Assembly: GCA_942493365.1 (NCBI GenBank)
Contig: OW818697.1
Coordinates: 62,001-126,000 of the forward strand
Length of the DNA: 64,000 nt
Direction of reading: 5' to 3'
From: UBA8949 sp942493365
GTDB taxonomy: Bacteria > Bacillota > Clostridia > Saccharofermentanales > UBA5734
Shown one piece after another: positions 59,911 to 64,000 of the stretch (position 1 is the first letter of the stretch; each line of letters starts with the position of its first letter). A program made the position numbers and the translations under genes. The notes below the pieces were generated by a model that did no database searches, was not told the origin of the DNA, and saw only the letters and a program-made list of their open reading frames with translations.

Positions 59911-60966
59911 TTGGTCAGTATTTATGATGTTGCTCAAGCGGTTGGTGTGTCTGCAAGCACGGTCTCCTTTGTCTTGAACGGCAGAGCGGACGAAATGCGC
60001 ATATCGCCAAAAACCCGTGAAAGAGTCATACAAATGGCTAATCAGATGGGTTATATTCCGAATGTCGCAGCGATCAAGCTCAGTGATCGCAAAGCCTCTC
60101 GCGTGCCGGAGATTGCATTGTTGTGGTCACCGGTCCAACACAATAGTTTCCTGAACGTTTTTATTTCCAATTTGCAGCGAATGATTTCAGCTGGCGAAAT
60201 CAGGGACATGCGATTTACCATTATCCCCTTCTACCCCGGTGAGCTCAAAAATTTTGCCCCGATGCTCACCGCCAATCACTTTAATGGCATCATTGTTCCG
60301 CCGGTTTCGACTGAGGACATTGAAATGCTCCAGCAGTCACCGATATCGGTACCGGTCATCCTGCTGCACGGTGATACCAGCCGCTTTTCGATTGTAACCG
60401 TCAACAACGAAGCCACCGGCCGAAAAGTCGCCGAGCTTTTTCATCAGCACGGGCATGCCTGCGTTGGCATTGTATCGCCCGCCGCCCTTGAGGACAGCTT
60501 GCCTGTTAAACAGCGGATCAGTGGATTTATTGAAGTCTGCCAGACGTATGACATGAAGGTCAGTTTGTTGGCCTCCGGTCATCAGCGGATTCCCAGCGAT
60601 TTGCAAAATCTCGATTTCGGCCGCGATATCGGCAGGCAAATTGCCGACAGCGACGCCATGCCAAGCGCCTTTTTCGTGCAAAACGATTACTTGTCGATCG
60701 GCGTTGTTGACGGTCTTAAAAGCCGTAACATTCGCATCCCGGAAGAGATCGAGGTTGTCACCTATGGTTCGAATGTAGCCTTGGAACTGAGCACCCCGAC
60801 CATTACAGGCGTCGAATACCCCATGGAAGATATTTCGCGAACTGCCATCGAATTGATGACTCAAATGCTGGATTCACCGGTCAAAACCCAGGTTCGAAAA
60901 GTATTCGACCCACCGATCATCTTTCGCCAGAGCTGTCCGGAACATCGAATCAGGAGGCCACAATGA
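59911..60966 (+). CDS. LacI-family transcriptional regulator
   Basis: About 351 residues. I place the start at TTG 59911, because GGAGG lies eight bases upstream, the helix-turn-helix begins right there (VSIYDVAQAVGVSASTVSFVLNG) and the upstream ATG sits in the -10 box. A hinge segment (KTRERVIQMANQMGYIPNVAA) and a periplasmic-binding-type ligand domain follow. It is divergent from the peptide transporter operon and very likely represses it through the palindrome at 59781-59800. The ligand is unknown. Its stop overlaps the methyltransferase-like gene (ATGA). Confidence 0.9.
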   Translation: MVSIYDVAQAVGVSASTVSFVLNGRADEMRISPKTRERVIQMANQMGYIPNVAAIKLSDRKASRVPEIALLWSPVQHNSFLNVFISNLQRMISAGEIRDMRFTIIPFYPGELKNFAPMLTANHFNGIIVPPVSTEDIEMLQQSPISVPVILLHGDTSRFSIVTVNNEATGRKVAELFHQHGHACVGIVSPAALEDSLPVKQRISGFIEVCQTYDMKVSLLASGHQRIPSDLQNLDFGRDIGRQIADSDAMPSAFFVQNDYLSIGVVDGLKSRNIRIPEEIEVVTYGSNVALELSTPTITGVEYPMEDISRTAIELMTQMLDSPVKTQVRKVFDPPIIFRQSCPEHRIRRPQ

Positions 60967-61904
60967 GGCATTTTACGCAGCAAGCCGCTGACGATATCAT
61001 GACCGGCCGCATCGAATCGGCCGATTTGGCGCGCCAGTACCCCGAGCTCAAGGATGTCGTCATGACAGACTTCTCCCGGGTCGGCGCCGGCAGTGGTGGG
61101 CCGGAAATCGCGCGTTTGATCAACGGTTACAAGACCAAAGCGCGGCTGGCCGGCAACCGCCTCCAGAAGGGCGGCAACAGCGCGAAAACGCGCGATGCCT
61201 TCTTGCCCGAGATCATCAAGGCGCGCATTGCCATCCATCTGCTAGACCAAATGACGTTGGCGGCTAAAACCGGCAAAACGTCGGGCCGCATTCGCTTCAA
61301 TTTGTGGGACGGCTTCATTTTGCAAAAGCTCCTGTTTCACCACGATCTGGAACGCAAACCGGTTTCGGTCAGGTCATTTAAACGGGTCTGGCGGCTGGTC
61401 ATCAACAAGCGCATTCTGATGCCGCTGGTCAACAAAAAGGGCATCTATTGTTTTTATTCCAAAGAGCTGGTACGCGGACTCGCCAAGCTGATCGGGCCAG
61501 CCGATTGCATCGAAATCGGTGCTGGCGACGGCACGTTGACACGGCTGCTGATCGAAGCGGGGGTCAACTGTCTGGCGACCGACGATTACAGCTGGAGCCA
61601 GTACATCCAGTATCCAGCATCGGTCGAAAAACTTGACGCGCGCCAGGCGCTCGACAAGTACCGACCGCAAGTCGTGATCTGCTCCTGGCCGCCACCCGGC
61701 AATAGCTTTGAAAAGCTGATCCTCAACGCTGATTCGGTCAGTCTGTACATCACGATCGGCACCCGTAACGCCCTGTACAGTGGCGACCATGCCCACTACG
61801 CGACGCAGCAGCGCTTTACCGCGACCTGCAACGAGATCCTGTCGGCCATGATCCTGCCGCCGTCATCGGACAACGCGGTTTATGTGTTTGAACGTCAGCC
61901 CTGA
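60963..61904 (+). CDS. Putative SAM-dependent methyltransferase
   Basis: A 313-residue protein overlapping the regulator stop. Residues 1-170 are basic and unassigned. Near 180 the motif CIEIGAGDGTLTRLLIEAG is a classic SAM-binding glycine-rich loop, followed by CLATDDYSWSQYI and VVICSWPPPG as later methyltransferase motifs. The substrate is unknown. Translational coupling to the LacI-type regulator suggests co-expression. The 3' end overlaps the convergent GGDEF gene by ten bases. Confidence 0.65.
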   Translation: MRHFTQQAADDIMTGRIESADLARQYPELKDVVMTDFSRVGAGSGGPEIARLINGYKTKARLAGNRLQKGGNSAKTRDAFLPEIIKARIAIHLLDQMTLAAKTGKTSGRIRFNLWDGFILQKLLFHHDLERKPVSVRSFKRVWRLVINKRILMPLVNKKGIYCFYSKELVRGLAKLIGPADCIEIGAGDGTLTRLLIEAGVNCLATDDYSWSQYIQYPASVEKLDARQALDKYRPQVVICSWPPPGNSFEKLILNADSVSLYITIGTRNALYSGDHAHYATQQRFTATCNEILSAMILPPSSDNAVYVFERQP

Positions 61905-63442
61905 CTGAGCTCGTCGTAAAACTGGTGGTTGTTACGGCCGTGTTCTTTGATGTAATACATCGCCTGGTCGGACTTTTTCAGCAGATCATCAATCTCGGTG
62001 CCGTCGCTGGGAAAAACTGCAACGCCGAAACTCATACTGTTGTGAATGGCATTGTCGCCAACCTTGATCGGTTTGGCAATAAGCGCCTGGATCTTGGCAA
62101 CAACTTTCAGCACGTCTTCCTTTTGCTTGACGCGCCAGATCAGCAGGGCAAACTCATCACCGCCGAAGCGCGCCACGGTGTCGCTTTTGCGCAAAACTTG
62201 GGCCAGGCTTTTGCTGGTCTCAATCAGAACCTGATCGCCGACCGCGTGACCGTAGGTGTCATTGACGGTTTTCAGCAGATCGATGTCCAGTGAAATGACA
62301 GCCAGTTTGGCCGTTTCTCGCTGGGCATTGGCCTTGGCAATCAGGAATCGATCATAAAACAGCTTGCGATTGGGCAGACCGGTCAGAACGTCATGCGTTG
62401 CCAGCTCCTGCAGTTCCTGACGGATCTGCGTCATTTCCGTGATGTCGCTGACGCTGGTCAGAATGCATTTTTCGTTATAGGCTATGAAGGATTTGGCTGA
62501 GACGAGGCCGGTAATCGCCCCGCCGGACTTGTTGCGAAACTGCATTTCGCGCTGCAAAATCTCGTTGCCCTTTTTCAATTCGGTGATCACGCTGGCGCGG
62601 TCATTGAGATTGCACCACAGATTGAGCTCAACAGTCGTTCGACCGATGGCCTCGTTGGAACGATAGCCCATGATTTTTTCGAAACCTTCGTTTACCTCGA
62701 AGATTTTACCGTCACTCAAGCGGGCCAGAAAGATGGCATAGGGAGCGGATTTGAAGGTGTAATTGTACTTTTCCTTTTCGGATTGAATCTCCGACTCCAA
62801 GCGCTGACAGACCATCAGAGTCAGGCTCATGGTAATCAGGGCGTTAATCGTCAGATTGAACGCGATTGAGATGCCGTTTAATAGTCCGCTTTGAAAAAAG
62901 TCCGTGTGCGACGGCATTGCAAACAGCATCACAATGCGGAGGATGCTGGGGATGATATATAAGAAAAACGCGCCGGCCGTAAACCCCGCGATGCGTCTGT
63001 ATTCCTTTGATATGCGACTAAATAGCAGCCAGCAGATCTGCGAAGCCACGAAAATAGCGGCCAATGACACGCTGATCTCTCGCGCCCGCATGTCGGGATC
63101 GATAAAATAAAAATAGGATAAGGTCGCCACGAACAGACCAACAAAAATGTAGTTGTGCAGATTAGTACTTTTGAAATCGAAGAACTGCTCAAGACCGATC
63201 AAGAGCAAGAGCGCGCCGACAACCAACAACGTATTGGACAATACAATCGACAGGATTCCCGGCAACCCCTCGCGCAACAGACTCAAGATAAAACCGGTCA
63301 TTTGAAGAACCATATTCAGGAGCAGAAACGCCAGCCCGGAATAGTGTTTGCGATATTGTCGCCAAATGATGGCCAGCACAAACGCATTGACGAAATTAAT
63401 GACCAGATTGAGAAGCATCAGCGTTTTAATGTCGAGTACCAT
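61895..63442 (-). CDS. Membrane PAS-GGDEF diguanylate cyclase
   Basis: A 515-residue protein. Seven hydrophobic segments (about 10-215) resemble 7TM sensor modules. A PAS domain follows (about 230-345: YTFKSAPYAIFLARLSDGKIFEVNEGF). The GGDEF domain (about 355-515) has RFGGDEFALLI and SLDIDLLKTVNDTYGH, plus RKSD five residues before GGDEF, the inhibitory c-di-GMP site. All catalytic residues are intact, so it makes c-di-GMP under product control, in contrast to the GGEEF-GNAT protein. The signal is unknown. Confidence 0.92.
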   Translation of the reverse strand: MVLDIKTLMLLNLVINFVNAFVLAIIWRQYRKHYSGLAFLLLNMVLQMTGFILSLLREGLPGILSIVLSNTLLVVGALLLLIGLEQFFDFKSTNLHNYIFVGLFVATLSYFYFIDPDMRAREISVSLAAIFVASQICWLLFSRISKEYRRIAGFTAGAFFLYIIPSILRIVMLFAMPSHTDFFQSGLLNGISIAFNLTINALITMSLTLMVCQRLESEIQSEKEKYNYTFKSAPYAIFLARLSDGKIFEVNEGFEKIMGYRSNEAIGRTTVELNLWCNLNDRASVITELKKGNEILQREMQFRNKSGGAITGLVSAKSFIAYNEKCILTSVSDITEMTQIRQELQELATHDVLTGLPNRKLFYDRFLIAKANAQRETAKLAVISLDIDLLKTVNDTYGHAVGDQVLIETSKSLAQVLRKSDTVARFGGDEFALLIWRVKQKEDVLKVVAKIQALIAKPIKVGDNAIHNSMSFGVAVFPSDGTEIDDLLKKSDQAMYYIKEHGRNNHQFYDELSQG

Positions 63443-63552
63443 CGGGTGCTCCGTTTCAAACCGAATGCGATTTCGAAAGTCTCTATGTCATCATGATAGT
63501 CTTTCAAAATTGTTTTTTCAAGGGAATGGTCATGAGATTGCCTGCTCCCTGT

Positions 63553-63771
63553 TCAGACAACCAGGTGCCCCTTCTTTTCAGCAACCGAAACCGTCGCCTC
63601 AACACCTGAATTAAATTGCAAATAATCGTTCTCGATGCCGTCGCTGAAAATGACGCCATTTTCCGGCATCTGCGACAACACCTGTAATGGGGCTTGAATG
63701 TTGACCTGTCCAAAAACCAGCCCGGCCTGGGTTGTTTTGCTCGGGAAGGGTTCGCGGACCGATTTGAATTG
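63553..63771 (-). pseudogene. Possible C-terminal remnant of an ATP-NAD kinase-like gene
   Basis: A 72-codon open stretch without a start codon reads TTQAGLVFGQVNIQAPLQVL, then MPENGVIFSDGIEND and LQFNSGVEATVSVAEKKG before the stop. The SDGIE...FNSG pattern resembles the end of ATP-NAD kinase-like (COG3199/AcoX-type) proteins. The frame is closed by TGA upstream and no other part of such a gene is visible, so it looks like a decayed fragment. Recognition is from memory only. Other bases of 63443-63946 hold no gene. Confidence 0.4.
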
Positions 63772-63844
63772 TCAAAGTGATCAGCACTATCAGCCTTGCA
63801 TAATTATTAATATCGTAAATATTTTTTGAAACATCACAAATTTC

Positions 63845-63861
63845 GGATATAGCCTATATCC
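63845..63861. promoter_or_regulatory. Perfect 8-1-8 palindrome
   Basis: GGATATAG and CTATATCC flank a single C. It lies about 85 bases before the small ORF at the right edge, in an AT-rich intergenic region, and could be an operator for whatever gene starts there. Confidence 0.4.
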
Positions 63862-63946
63862 ATTAAACCAACCTACCCTTATGCTAAAACTTGCACAGGA
63901 TATCACAAAGGCGGTACACCTTCTTGACGAAGGGAGGTGATGCTTG

Positions 63947-64000
63947 ATGGAGTACTTGGTTGTATTGTATCTGATCGTTCTGATCAGTGCTTATCTGCTA
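63947..64000 (+). CDS. Start of a small hydrophobic protein (partial)
   Basis: ATG 63947 follows GGGAGGTG by seven bases. The 18 codons visible encode MEYLVVLYLIVLISAYLL, a membrane helix. The gene runs off the right edge. An overlapping ATG at 63940 in another frame is less likely because it would be too close to the ribosome site. Family cannot be determined. Confidence 0.45.
   Translation, partial: MEYLVVLYLIVLISAYLL

Noticed and set aside
59869..59911. ATG at 59869 as start of the LacI-type gene
   Set aside because: It falls in the TATGAT -10 box and has no ribosome site, while TTG 59911 follows GGAGG and begins the helix-turn-helix directly.

Overview
The window looks like a chromosome segment of an anaerobic Gram-positive bacterium of the Clostridia (Bacillota). 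The evidence is a complete Rnf complex in the order C-D-G-E-A-B, a single-chain pyruvate:ferredoxin oxidoreductase, DnaD and DnaI type replication proteins, VanW and NlpC/P60 wall proteins, a dockerin protein beside a cohesin-like protein, and AGGAGG-type ribosome binding sites before most genes. Base composition is moderately GC-rich except in the toxin/immunity and surface-protein regions. I cannot name a genus.

Layout. 1-1204: metal efflux P-type ATPase (cut by the window edge) under an ArsR/SmtB zinc-type sensor. 1305-6386: Rnf ferredoxin:NAD+ oxidoreductase. 6432-11037: three minor type IV pilins, one fused to a lectin-like domain with Ig-like repeats and one to a von Willebrand A domain. 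11322-15207: rpmB, then on the other strand dnaD-like, dnaI-like, acpS and a degenerate NlpC/P60 protein. 15649-24564: pyruvate:ferredoxin oxidoreductase, a DUF4143-type ATPase and the lower-glycolysis genes gpmI and a fused pgk-tpi. Heptanucleotide repeat arrays lie between PFOR and dnaD and between pgk-tpi and gpmI. 24707-27762: a polyisoprenyl-type glycosyltransferase and a large membrane protein.

27779-33350 is an accessory island of toxin/immunity remnants. It holds a tandemly duplicated 1.44 kb unit (nuclease-like toxin tip, immunity-like gene and the 3' end of the neighbouring membrane-protein gene), a DUF1851-like immunity gene, an Rhs tip with an HNH-type toxin end that has lost its N-terminus, and a BRO/DinD-like gene. 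33811-41130 is a two-gene surface system: a 2015-residue secreted papain-like protease ending in a dockerin, followed 9 bases later by a membrane-anchored protein with a cohesin-like domain.

41584-52200 carries a class II aldolase with a degenerate second copy, a PHP-Nudix fusion, VanW and NlpC/P60 wall proteins, a frameshifted HAD hydrolase, a diguanylate cyclase fused to an acetyltransferase, and a complete AmmeMemoRadiSam set in two genes. 52262-61904 carries an oligopeptide ABC transporter operon (binding protein, two permeases, one fused double ATPase) with a hydrolase and a CapA-like protein downstream. It is divergent from a LacI-type regulator whose probable operator lies directly against the transporter -10 box. 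The window ends with a PAS-GGDEF protein, a gene remnant and the start of a small hydrophobic ORF.

PFOR makes reduced ferredoxin and Rnf can turn it into an ion gradient and NADH. Fermentation, surface proteolysis, peptide uptake and pili suggest a protein- or polymer-degrading fermenter, which is inference. The most unusual items are the protease/cohesin pair, the modular pilins, the complementary intergenic heptamer arrays, the duplicated toxin/immunity unit and several multi-domain fusions.
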